In this document: positions 20,327 to 28,037 of the stretch, in pieces
Layout of the letters: each line of letters opens with the position of its first letter
Position numbering within the stretch: the first letter of the stretch is position 1
NCBI GenBank assembly: GCA_964362925.1
Contig: CAYIGA010000007.1
Location: 1-28,037 of the forward strand
Source of the DNA: JANLIQ01 sp964362925
GTDB lineage: Bacteria > Patescibacteriota > UBA1384 > 2-12-FULL-50-11
DNA length: 28,037 nucleotides
Direction: 5' to 3'
Notes under the pieces: generated by a model
The model's database searches: none
The model's input: the letters and a program-made list of their open reading frames with translations, nothing else
What the model was told of the DNA's origin: nothing
Made by a program: the position numbers and the translations under genes

Positions 20327-23320
20327 TTAACGGATTTCGTCTAAAGGCGTCAGATCCTGGTCGTTAGCGCTCTTAACCAGCTCGTTAGTTGGCTCCATTT
20401 GGACACTAATACCTAGGCGTTCAGCGTCGTCCCATGATATTAAATGGTCATTTTCCAAGGCCCCTCCCCCGCTCTCGGAGTTACTGTCTGTATTGATTTG
20501 CCTGGTTATTCCCCCGCTTCGGTATTTTTGGTCTGTCAGCGAGGATGGGGATGATTGTCCGTCAGACGAAAATTCTTCTGATTTTTTCTCATTTTTGAGG
20601 GTTGAAATTTGATTTTTGAGATTATCTTCCACTCCCCCACTCTCTTTTGTTACGGCATACCATGACCGGTCGAATCTGTCTTTGATTATTTCCGTCTTCA
20701 TACCAGCCGGTAGCGGATCTCGACCCGGCTCTTTGGCAACTAAGGGGTTTTCTTCGCCCTCTCCCCCGCTTTTCTCTTCAGATGATTGATCTTTTTTTTC
20801 TTGACCCTCTCCCCTACTTTTCTCCCCTGGCTTCTCATTTTTTACTTGTTCAAAAGCGTCTGGTCTAGTTTTGAGTTCCTGGTACGGTTGGGGAATCGGT
20901 TGCTTTGACGGATCGTTTAAATTAATCGGGCTTGACCACTCGGTGATGTAATCTTCGACCTCCTCAACTGGTCGTGAGTACATTCTACGGCTGTTGGCAA
21001 CTATTTGATCGACGAGGTTAGTTTTCTCCAAGCGGGGCGGTAGAGTTCCGGCCGAAAAAGCTGGCTCGGTGACGCCATCGATAGCCATTTTTAGATAAAT
21101 CTGATAGTTGTCTAGGTTAACTAAATCGTTGGCGTCAAAAACCGGTTCGTACTCCTTAACTAGGGCATCGGCGTCCTGGGCGCCAACTCGAAAACTGATC
21201 AACGTCCCGACGTTACCGAAAACGGCGCTGGCAACGCTTTCCGGCATTTGGGCGGTGTATTGGTTGGCCATGGCTAAATTAAGACGATATTTTCGCGCTT
21301 CAGACAAAATTGTCGCGAACGATTCGGTCGCGAAATTCTGAAACTCATCAACGTATAAATAAAAATCGCGCCGCATGTCTTCGGCTACATTAACTCGTCC
21401 CATTGCCGCCAGCTGAATCTTGGTAATCAGCATCGCGCCGAGCAGAGCCGAGTTGTCTTCGCCGATTTTTCCGATCGACAAGTCGGCAAGGAGAATCTTA
21501 CCCTCATCCATAATTTGACGAATATCAATAGTCGATTTGGGCTGGCCGACGATATTACGAATAGTTGAAGCCGACAGAAATTGACCGACCTTATTTTGAA
21601 TCGGGGCGATTGCCTCGGTTCGAAATTTTGGCTCGTACTTTTCAAACTCGTTAATAAAGAAATCGCGAATAACCGGATCTTTGACTTCATTTAAGACCAT
21701 TCGTCGGTAAGCGTTGTCGGTTAAGATGCGCATAATGCCCATAAAAGTGGAACTAGGATATTCCAAGAGCGCCAGGATGACATTGCGTAAAATGTATTCC
21801 AACCGCGGGCCCCAGGAGACTTCGCCGAAAATTTTCTCCATAATGCCAACCACTCCGGAAGCAACAATATTTTTCTGCTCCGGGTCAACATTTTCTAATA
21901 AGTTAAAGCCAACCGGGTGCTCGTGATCGGCCGGATTAAAATAAATGACATCTTGAACGCGATTCTCGGGAATAAATTCTAAAACATGTTCAATGAGCGA
22001 ACCGTGCGGATCGACAACGGCCATTCCTCGTCCCTCATTAATATCGTCGATTATCATGTTTTCCATCAACGTTGATTTACCGGTACCGGTTTTACCGATG
22101 ATATACATATGCAAGCGACGATCCTGGCGCTTAATGCCAAATTTTTGGACAAGGTTGCGAAAGTTGGTCTGGCCAAAAACGGTTAATTCGTCGGCCGGCA
22201 CGGTATTAAGAATCGGCAAGTTAGCCGGCGGCTCGCCTTTTTTTGAACCTGCCCAAGCGATTGTTGGCGTTGCCACCGTTTCCGACGGATAATGATAGAT
22301 CGAGGCCAATTCGGTGATATTAAAAATCATTGAAGTCTCGCCAAAACTTCTCGACGTGAATAGCTGATGGGCTTGCCGATCGCTGGTGATGTCTTTAGCA
22401 ATAAAGGCATTGAGATTGATTGTATTGAATTGCTTGAAGGCGCCGACGACCTGCTCGAGTTTAGCCCGAGCCGAAAACTCGTCGGTACCGGCGGTCAAAA
22501 TTCGAATGTTGGCGGCGAAACCGAGCTTGGTAATCTTCTCTTCAATCGCCTTAATCGCCGCTGATTCGGGGCTGTCTTTATCGTCTTTTTTCTTCTCCTC
22601 TTTCTTTTTCTCCTCAACCGGTGGGCCAATAACGGTGTGTTTAGTCAGTTCAAAGATGAAAGTTTTAAGCTCGGTTTTTACCAATTGGCCTAATCCGAGC
22701 GACTTGAACTGATCTTTAAGTTTCTTTATTTCTGTCTTGCCCAGTTCTTGCCAATCGTCGTCGATTGGTTTAATTAAGACCTGCATCCAAATTTCCTCCT
22801 GATCATTGACCGAGGAAAGGGCGCCGGTAATTGACGACAGTGGGTCAACTTCAAAGTTTTGAAAAGTTTTAATTGGAAAAGCGGTTGGTTTTTTCAGATC
22901 TAGCTCGGTGGCGGCGAGATGTTTTTCTTCACCCAAGTGGGTGTAGTCATTGTCTGGCGAGACCTCTTTTATTTCAACCGTTGGGTATTGGGCGAAAATT
23001 TGGCTAGAAACAAAATCGCGTAATTCTGTCGGCACATAGGTGTAGAAATTGATCGTTTTCTGTTTGGAGACAATCTCAAAGCTGAGGTGGGGTTGTCTAT
23101 CAGTTCCAGATCGAAAAATGCCGTGGAGAGCCGCGAACATCTGTTCGGCCGCTTGGGGAGTTCGCTCGTTATTTTTCGGCACGGAAATACAAAGGAGAGT
23201 GTAAGCCGACGGCTCCTCCCAATTAATCTTCCGGCGAAAGCTGGCCGCTCGATACCAAAGCATCACTGCTCCGAGGAGGAAAAAGGCGGTGAAAATCAGG
23301 TTAATTATCGAGATATTCAT
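20327..23320 (-). CDS. DUF87/TraG-type membrane-anchored ATPase (copy 2)
   Basis: 997 residues, of the group annotated as type IV secretion DNA-binding or HerA/VirD4-like ATPases. An N-terminal span (residues 5-22) is followed by an uncharacterised domain of about 350 residues with a Lys/Glu-rich insert (EEKKKEEKKKDDKD). The ATPase has Walker A GKTGTGKST (409-417), DPHGSLIEHVLEF, and Walker B LYVDEFQNFATE (D658, E659), then LNLAMANQYTAQM. The last 200 residues are low-complexity, charged and Gly/Ser-rich. The start overlaps the upstream paralogue's stop by 4 nt (ATGA), indicating coupling. It may move DNA or protein across the membrane; no relaxase, pilin or VirB genes are nearby. Confidence 0.85.
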   Translation of the reverse strand: MNISIINLIFTAFFLLGAVMLWYRAASFRRKINWEEPSAYTLLCISVPKNNERTPQAAEQMFAALHGIFRSGTDRQPHLSFEIVSKQKTINFYTYVPTELRDFVSSQIFAQYPTVEIKEVSPDNDYTHLGEEKHLAATELDLKKPTAFPIKTFQNFEVDPLSSITGALSSVNDQEEIWMQVLIKPIDDDWQELGKTEIKKLKDQFKSLGLGQLVKTELKTFIFELTKHTVIGPPVEEKKKEEKKKDDKDSPESAAIKAIEEKITKLGFAANIRILTAGTDEFSARAKLEQVVGAFKQFNTINLNAFIAKDITSDRQAHQLFTSRSFGETSMIFNITELASIYHYPSETVATPTIAWAGSKKGEPPANLPILNTVPADELTVFGQTNFRNLVQKFGIKRQDRRLHMYIIGKTGTGKSTLMENMIIDDINEGRGMAVVDPHGSLIEHVLEFIPENRVQDVIYFNPADHEHPVGFNLLENVDPEQKNIVASGVVGIMEKIFGEVSWGPRLEYILRNVILALLEYPSSTFMGIMRILTDNAYRRMVLNEVKDPVIRDFFINEFEKYEPKFRTEAIAPIQNKVGQFLSASTIRNIVGQPKSTIDIRQIMDEGKILLADLSIGKIGEDNSALLGAMLITKIQLAAMGRVNVAEDMRRDFYLYVDEFQNFATESFATILSEARKYRLNLAMANQYTAQMPESVASAVFGNVGTLISFRVGAQDADALVKEYEPVFDANDLVNLDNYQIYLKMAIDGVTEPAFSAGTLPPRLEKTNLVDQIVANSRRMYSRPVEEVEDYITEWSSPINLNDPSKQPIPQPYQELKTRPDAFEQVKNEKPGEKSRGEGQEKKDQSSEEKSGGEGEENPLVAKEPGRDPLPAGMKTEIIKDRFDRSWYAVTKESGGVEDNLKNQISTLKNEKKSEEFSSDGQSSPSSLTDQKYRSGGITRQINTDSNSESGGGALENDHLISWDDAERLGISVQMEPTNELVKSANDQDLTPLDEIR

Positions 23321-25743
23321 GTTCTGATATTAACTGGCTCGGCAACTGTTGAGTATTTGACTGGTGGTTTGGCGTATTTAGCTCGAGTCGCTTTCTTCAG
23401 CCAATCGGCCATTTCGCTTGTGCCGGCGTTGGGACTTTTAAGACCCGAGAGCGAGAACGGCTTGGTCGGCGTCAAATCAATCAGTAGTTTAACATAGGCT
23501 TGGAAGCGATCAAGATTGGTTAGGTCTTCGATGGTTAATCCGGGCATTTCTTTAACTAAAAAATCGCCGTCCTCGGCGCCGATTCGATAAGTTATTAACG
23601 TCCCGACGTTACCGATGACGGCATCGCGGATGTGTTCGGTCAGCTGGGCGAAGTATTGATTGGTGATGTTAAGGTTGAGCCGATACTTCCGAGCTTCGGC
23701 CAAAATGGTCGCGAAAGTGTCGGTGGTGAAGTTCTGAAACTCGTCGACGTATAGATAGAAATCTTTTCTTTGCTCTTCGGGAATATTAGCTCGACTAAAA
23801 GCCGCGACCTGGATTTTTGAAACTAAAATTAGCCCCAGAAGATTGGAGTTAGTCTCGCCGATTTTACCTTTAGCTAAATTAACAAACAAAATCTTGCCTG
23901 AATCCATTATTTGTCGCAAGTCAAATGAGCTTTTTGTTTGACCGATAATATTGCGCATTAAATCATTAGTCATAAATCGACCGAATTTGGAGATGAAGTA
24001 GTTATACATCTCCGACTTGTGAAAATCGGCAGTTTTGGCCAGTTGCTGTTCCCAAAATGATTTGACAACTGGGTCACTAACCAAAGAGACCGATTGGTCG
24101 CGAAAAGCGTCGTCGGTAAACAGACGCGGCAAATCGATTAAGCTACCACCTTCGGGACGACTCATGACTGTCAAGGCGGCGTTACGAGCCCAATGCTCCC
24201 ACTGCGGACCAACAATCCCCGTCCGATTGGGATCAAAGAGTTTGTAGAAAATTTCAATTACTTCTTGAATTAAGAAGTCTTTTTCTTCTGGCTTGGTGTA
24301 CTCTAGTAAATTTAATCCGAGCGGATATTTGGTGTCAGAAGGATCAAACAAGATGACGTCGTTGGCGCGACTTGTCGGGACTTTTTTTAACAACGATTCA
24401 ATGGCGTCGCCGAGCGGATCGATAAAACAGAGACCTTTGCCGTTGTGCATATCTTGTTCGATCATCGTCTCAAAGAGCGTTGTTTTGCCGGTTCCAGTTT
24501 TACCGATCATAAAGATGTGGCGGCGGCGATCTTCCTCCTGGAGTCTGACTAACTTTTTCTCGCCCCGATAATTGCTTTCGCCGATTACCACCCCTTCGGT
24601 CGGCAGATGAGCCGGAGCTGGCAGGATTTTAGCCAAGACCCACTTCAGTCCTGGTGTTTCGGTATGTCGGTTAGGAAAATGATAAAAACTCGACAGCTCT
24701 TCGACATTCAAAATCATCTTTGGCGCCCCAGAAAACAGTCGCAACAAAAAGTCACGAGCAATTCTTTTTTGTTCAACTTTACGATATTTCAAACTGTTTA
24801 ACTGGGGCCAGTAGAACTGGGAAAAAGCGCTGATTAACGCCTTGGAATTTTCCTCGGCCGTGGACGATGAGTCACCAGTCGCTAGAACTCGAATAATTGT
24901 TTCAAACCCGGTTTTGTTACTTTTTTCTTGGAGGGCTTTAAGCAGATCTTCTTGGGCTGGTGAGCGTTGTTTGTAACTCGAAGACTCTTCGGGTTTAGGA
25001 GTTTTCAGCGCTTCGCTAAGCGTACCGATAATTCGGAAAGTACCAGTTCGATTAACGAGGTGCATTTTATTGGCGACGACCTGTCCGCTAGCAATAGCAG
25101 TATGGATTCGCCAGTTATCGCTAATCGGTCGAATCAGCATTTGGATGACGGCTGTTCCTGAACCCTGCAATTTGGTCAAAGCTGTCGTTAGGGTGTTGAG
25201 TGGATCGGCCTCTAAGTACTGATAGGTCTTCAAGGGCAAAACAAAGTTCTTGCTCTGCTCGAAAACCACCCCCGCGATATTTGGCTGTTCTTTGGTAAAT
25301 ATTTTCGGCGGCAGGCCGATGTTAATCTGGGCCTGCTGGAAAAAACTATGGACTTGACGTTCAACGATTGTTTTAATCCGCTTCGGACAGATAATAGCAA
25401 AGGTTATCACCCCACCGACCGAATAAATTTCAAAACTGACGTGCGCCGGAGTTGAAAACAGCCAGTCGATAAAATGTCGCTGGTGAATAATCGTCGTTAA
25501 GGCCGAGTAAAACTGTTCCATCGGCTCGATCAATCCCTTGAAATCCTTGACCGGCGCGGCGGCGGCGTGCGGATCGGCGCTAGCCTCTTTCGGTAACGAC
25601 ACTAATAGACAAACCAATGTGTTAACGTCCCCGAGCGTGTCCTTTTTTTGCCAATGACGGAAAAACCACATCAACCCAAGCGGAATAATCACGATTAAGC
25701 CCAAAATAATGTAGATAAGATAAATCGGTAAAAAATCAGTCAT
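23317..25743 (-). CDS. DUF87/TraG-type membrane-anchored ATPase (copy 1)
   Basis: 808 residues, paralogous to the following gene along its length: N-terminal span (about residues 5-26), a variable domain, then the ATPase with Walker A GKTGTGKTT (414-422), DPLGDAIESLLKK, SKSS..DLRQIMDSGKIL and Walker B LYVDEFQNFTTD (D667, E668). It lacks the long charged tail of the other copy. Start ATG 25743 (MTDFLPIYLIY) overlaps the stop of the 98-residue gene (ATGACTGA), so it is preferred over a start 11 codons upstream. Two different paralogues made in coupled order suggest a hetero-oligomeric motor, which is inference. Confidence 0.87.
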   Translation of the reverse strand: MTDFLPIYLIYIILGLIVIIPLGLMWFFRHWQKKDTLGDVNTLVCLLVSLPKEASADPHAAAAPVKDFKGLIEPMEQFYSALTTIIHQRHFIDWLFSTPAHVSFEIYSVGGVITFAIICPKRIKTIVERQVHSFFQQAQINIGLPPKIFTKEQPNIAGVVFEQSKNFVLPLKTYQYLEADPLNTLTTALTKLQGSGTAVIQMLIRPISDNWRIHTAIASGQVVANKMHLVNRTGTFRIIGTLSEALKTPKPEESSSYKQRSPAQEDLLKALQEKSNKTGFETIIRVLATGDSSSTAEENSKALISAFSQFYWPQLNSLKYRKVEQKRIARDFLLRLFSGAPKMILNVEELSSFYHFPNRHTETPGLKWVLAKILPAPAHLPTEGVVIGESNYRGEKKLVRLQEEDRRRHIFMIGKTGTGKTTLFETMIEQDMHNGKGLCFIDPLGDAIESLLKKVPTSRANDVILFDPSDTKYPLGLNLLEYTKPEEKDFLIQEVIEIFYKLFDPNRTGIVGPQWEHWARNAALTVMSRPEGGSLIDLPRLFTDDAFRDQSVSLVSDPVVKSFWEQQLAKTADFHKSEMYNYFISKFGRFMTNDLMRNIIGQTKSSFDLRQIMDSGKILFVNLAKGKIGETNSNLLGLILVSKIQVAAFSRANIPEEQRKDFYLYVDEFQNFTTDTFATILAEARKYRLNLNITNQYFAQLTEHIRDAVIGNVGTLITYRIGAEDGDFLVKEMPGLTIEDLTNLDRFQAYVKLLIDLTPTKPFSLSGLKSPNAGTSEMADWLKKATRAKYAKPPVKYSTVAEPVNIRT

Positions 25744-26032
25744 TAATTTTTTCTCCGGCTTCAATGATACTCTCAACTCTATTTTGAATTTCGACTAGGT
25801 CGCCACCGTCAGGAATTGTCGAAAAATTAACCGCCTCGCTCGAGGTCTTGATGTCTGGCTCAAAAGTCGGTTTTGATGCTGGGGATTCTGGCCGATTATC
25901 GACTTCGGCGGGCGGTGGAATTGCCAGTTCTGGTTGATTATTAGAAAATTGATCGCCCGCTGAAAAATCCGGCGCCTCTTCCGGCTCGGGCTTCTCGACT
26001 GGGAATCTTGGCTCTACTCCCCTCTCCACCAT
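25736..26032 (-). CDS. Acidic, proline-rich 98-residue protein, first gene of the ATPase operon
   Basis: Unrecognised; the sequence is low-complexity and acidic (PVEKPEPEEAPDFSAGDQ, IPPPAEVDNRPES) with a short predicted helix at the end (VEIQNRVESIIEAGEKIND). It has no signal peptide or span, so it looks like a disordered cytoplasmic adaptor. The start at 26032 (MVERGVEP) is chosen because an extended -10 box ends 6 nt before it; a longer frame from 26128 would run through that promoter. It overlaps the ATPase start by 8 nt. The role is unknown, but the tight coupling links it to the ATPases. Confidence 0.65.
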   Translation of the reverse strand: MVERGVEPRFPVEKPEPEEAPDFSAGDQFSNNQPELAIPPPAEVDNRPESPASKPTFEPDIKTSSEAVNFSTIPDGGDLVEIQNRVESIIEAGEKIND

Positions 26033-26038
26033 CAGATA

Positions 26039-26047
26039 AATATACCA
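26039..26047 (-). promoter_or_regulatory. Extended -10, leaderless promoter of the ATPase operon
   Basis: On the minus strand TGGTATATT (TGN plus TATATT) ends 6 nt before the ATG at 26032. There is no Shine-Dalgarno. This drives the three overlapping genes down to 20327. Confidence 0.6.
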
Positions 26048-26331
26048 GAAATTAGGAAAACTAAGCCAGATATTTTTTGAAGCGATTAGCAAAGCTGCCA
26101 TTGGTGATTGAGGAGCGAATTTGGCCAAACGGATGTTCTCTTGCCGCCGATTTGTTGGCTAAGTCCTCTCCTCGCCTGGCCGCTCACCGATTAGTCCGGC
26201 TGTGTCTTCGGTACTCTCAACCAGCGGACGGGGTCGTTCGCTCATAGACTGATAATACCATTGATTATTACAAGGGCTGGTACTACTAGCATCTCCACCG
26301 ACTTGACAACATTCTAGGGGTGGTCAGAGTG

Positions 26332-28037
26332 ATGATAAGCATGGGTCGGTTAAAACAATTCTTCGTCGCGGTTTTTGCCACCAGATCAGTTGTGAGAGTG
26401 AGCGTTGGCGTTTTACTGGTGGCCGCGGTTTTAGGAATAGCCGTTTGGCAAGGGTTGATTAACCGCGCCGAGGGTCCGTCCCCAGACGGAGGTGGCACTG
26501 GTTATGTCAGGCAAGACCCAACAGCATTGGTTGTGGAGATGCCAACCGCCGCTGGCGCCTGCGCGCCGCCGGAATCCCTAGCGCCATTTACATGCCCAAT
26601 TATTGGAGGAGGGGATACCGGTATGCTATCGGTGATAGCGGAGAAGATAATGAAGGATATAAGCGAAACATTCCTGCAATATTGTATAGAGAAAGTAAAG
26701 AAAAAACTGAAAGCACCTCCGCCGGATGCCAGTTATGAAATCGGATTCTTGGGAGGAAGGTGTTTATTAACCCTTACTGGCAACCCCAAAATTGGCGACA
26801 AGTTCATCAGGTACACATATAAATATAAGACAACTGTGCCGCTAAACTCAAAGGCGGCTAAATCAGCTTACACTGACTCATGGTTTGGCGTTATAACTGA
26901 AAATACCTCAACTGATCGGTTTGACTTGTCCGGCTCGGCAACACTTGTAGGTAAGATTATATTTGAGTACAGCATTGAAGAGGGATCCTGGAAAACAAAA
27001 GGTTTCCAAGATTATGGTAAAAAAAGGTTTTTTCTGGACTTTGATGGAGCAGTTGCAATGGATATGAAGGGAACCGATCAACTGGATTTCTTAATTTATG
27101 ATACCCCAGACTTGGAATCGCTACCTGGTGGGAGCTGGTACATCGAAACAAGTGGCCAAGTCTACTCTCGAATCAACTTTACGTTTAGAATCGATTTTCC
27201 TGACTATCCAGTTTCTGAAAAGAAAGTAACGAGTGTGATTAAACAAATGGATTTCTGTCCGAACTATTGCACTATTAACTTAAAGGAATATCAGGATGTC
27301 GCGTTTAATAAAACGGGGATAAGTGACAATATTAAAGGTAGGGTGGGCACTAAGCAGTTTCACACCGAGGTCTACAAAGGCAAGGGTGTCGCGACAATAG
27401 CCAACAACACAGCACAAATAAAATGGGCCGATCTGCAAGTTGACCGGAAGCATCATGTCGAGTACCAGACCGACCTTGCCCATAAAAGTGGTAATACCGG
27501 TGGGTCTACGGAGGAAAAGTGGCAGTACAATTTTCTTGAAGACGGCTCGGCAACTGTATGGCCAATCGTTGGCAAATGGCCCGGCAAGGGAACGGCGATG
27601 ACGGTCTTAGACAGTGATGTTACTTGGGCAACTTGCGTCACGAAACCGGCCATCCCGCCGAACCTAGCTACTTGTGAACCAATCAGCAACGGAACAGCTA
27701 ATCAGGCTAAGTTTACCGAGAAACGAGATATTGTTGACGGTAAAGAAGCCTCATTCATTAGAAGTGGCTCCGGCGCCAACTTAGTCTGCGACCAAGGATG
27801 TCGAAGCTATAGCGGAGTATACAATAATGAAAACAGCGAGATGCTGGTCCAGAGCGCCACGACCGCATCGATGATCGGTCAGAGGATCAGTCCTTGGCAG
27901 AATATTAATCGGCTCCATAAAGATACCTATATGCTTGTGACGGCAGTCCCCGGGCGATTTAAGGCAACCGACGACAAAGCCCTCTCGACGGTGATCAGCT
28001 CTAAACCGATTAAGCAGTTGCCAGATAAAATTGTTGT
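26332..28037 (+). CDS. Second membrane-anchored surface protein paralogue (partial)
   Basis: An open frame runs off the right edge (about 568 residues seen). It is clearly paralogous to the 7266 gene: shared NRAEGPS, PTAAGACAPPES, SKAAKSAY, DFC..YCTIN, YKGKG, KHH.EYQTDL, YNFLEDG, GKWPGKG, SNGTAN, TEKR, FKATD and SKPI.QLP.KIVV. It has the same basic start, one span (about residues 22-44) and a Gly-rich linker (PDGGGTG). The region matching the His/Cys dyad domain would lie just beyond the window. ATG 26332 with AGGGGTGG upstream is favoured; ATG 26341 fits the paralogue's start almost as well. It is divergent from the ATPase operon. The spacer 26045-26331 shows no gene I can support. Confidence 0.9.
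   Translation, partial: MISMGRLKQFFVAVFATRSVVRVSVGVLLVAAVLGIAVWQGLINRAEGPSPDGGGTGYVRQDPTALVVEMPTAAGACAPPESLAPFTCPIIGGGDTGMLSVIAEKIMKDISETFLQYCIEKVKKKLKAPPPDASYEIGFLGGRCLLTLTGNPKIGDKFIRYTYKYKTTVPLNSKAAKSAYTDSWFGVITENTSTDRFDLSGSATLVGKIIFEYSIEEGSWKTKGFQDYGKKRFFLDFDGAVAMDMKGTDQLDFLIYDTPDLESLPGGSWYIETSGQVYSRINFTFRIDFPDYPVSEKKVTSVIKQMDFCPNYCTINLKEYQDVAFNKTGISDNIKGRVGTKQFHTEVYKGKGVATIANNTAQIKWADLQVDRKHHVEYQTDLAHKSGNTGGSTEEKWQYNFLEDGSATVWPIVGKWPGKGTAMTVLDSDVTWATCVTKPAIPPNLATCEPISNGTANQAKFTEKRDIVDGKEASFIRSGSGANLVCDQGCRSYSGVYNNENSEMLVQSATTASMIGQRISPWQNINRLHKDTYMLVTAVPGRFKATDDKALSTVISSKPIKQLPDKIV

Noticed and set aside
26080..26258. Short plus-strand frame (about 50-60 residues) in the divergent spacer
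   Set aside because: It has no start with a ribosome site, and I recognise no domain; it overlaps the promoter region of the ATPase operon.
1..28037. CRISPR array, tRNA or rRNA genes, transposase
   Set aside because: No regularly spaced repeats, no tRNA cloverleaf or rRNA segment and no transposase domain could be seen in the window.

Overview
The window looks like a chromosomal piece of a Candidate Phyla Radiation (Patescibacteria) bacterium. The reasons are the ftsA-ftsZ pair followed by an intein-bearing adenosylcobalamin-dependent ribonucleotide reductase, very compact gene spacing, short AT-rich spacers, a tandem pair of DUF87/TraG-type ATPases with N-terminal membrane anchors, and many genes whose ATG sits 6-8 nt behind a -10 box with no ribosome binding site. 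TGA is used as a stop (nrdJ, pduO), so the TGA-recoding lineages (Absconditabacteria, Gracilibacteria) are unlikely. A class within CPR cannot be fixed from sequence alone; Microgenomates-like is only a guess.

Layout. 1-1429: end of ftsA and complete ftsZ. 1430-1876: a spacer packed with inverted repeats, including one copy of a 56-bp repeat, and a strong promoter. 1877-7173: nrdJ, interrupted by a 446-residue HNH intein, and the cobalamin adenosyltransferase pduO. 7266-9470: a secreted or surface-anchored protein with a C-terminal His/Cys dyad of caspase-like (clan CD) type. 9486-9667: remains of a second pduO. 9703-10857: a promoter, a long hairpin-bearing leader, a DUF6580 membrane protein (possibly vitamin uptake) and a short thioredoxin with a confusing start. 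10927-13866 (minus): UvrD-type helicase fused to a PD-(D/E)XK nuclease. 13867-14515: no protein gene; a candidate structured RNA with a pseudoknot, then nested inverted repeats. 14516-19010: RluA-type pseudouridine synthase, small membrane protein, ManC, second copy of the 56-bp repeat, secD-secF. 19020-20330: three small unrecognised genes with canonical promoters or Shine-Dalgarno sequences, strong terminators and a 26-bp perfect palindrome. 20327-26032 (minus): a three-gene overlapping operon of a 98-aa acidic protein and two paralogous ATPases. 26332-28037: a second, divergently transcribed paralogue of the surface protein, cut off by the window end.

How the genes fit together. nrdJ, pduO and probably the DUF6580 protein form a B12-dependent deoxynucleotide module: uptake, adenosylation and use of cobalamin. 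The thioredoxin could supply its electrons. secDF would help export the two large surface proteins. The least understood part is the pair of membrane-anchored caspase-like proteins, one of which is divergent from the ATPase operon.
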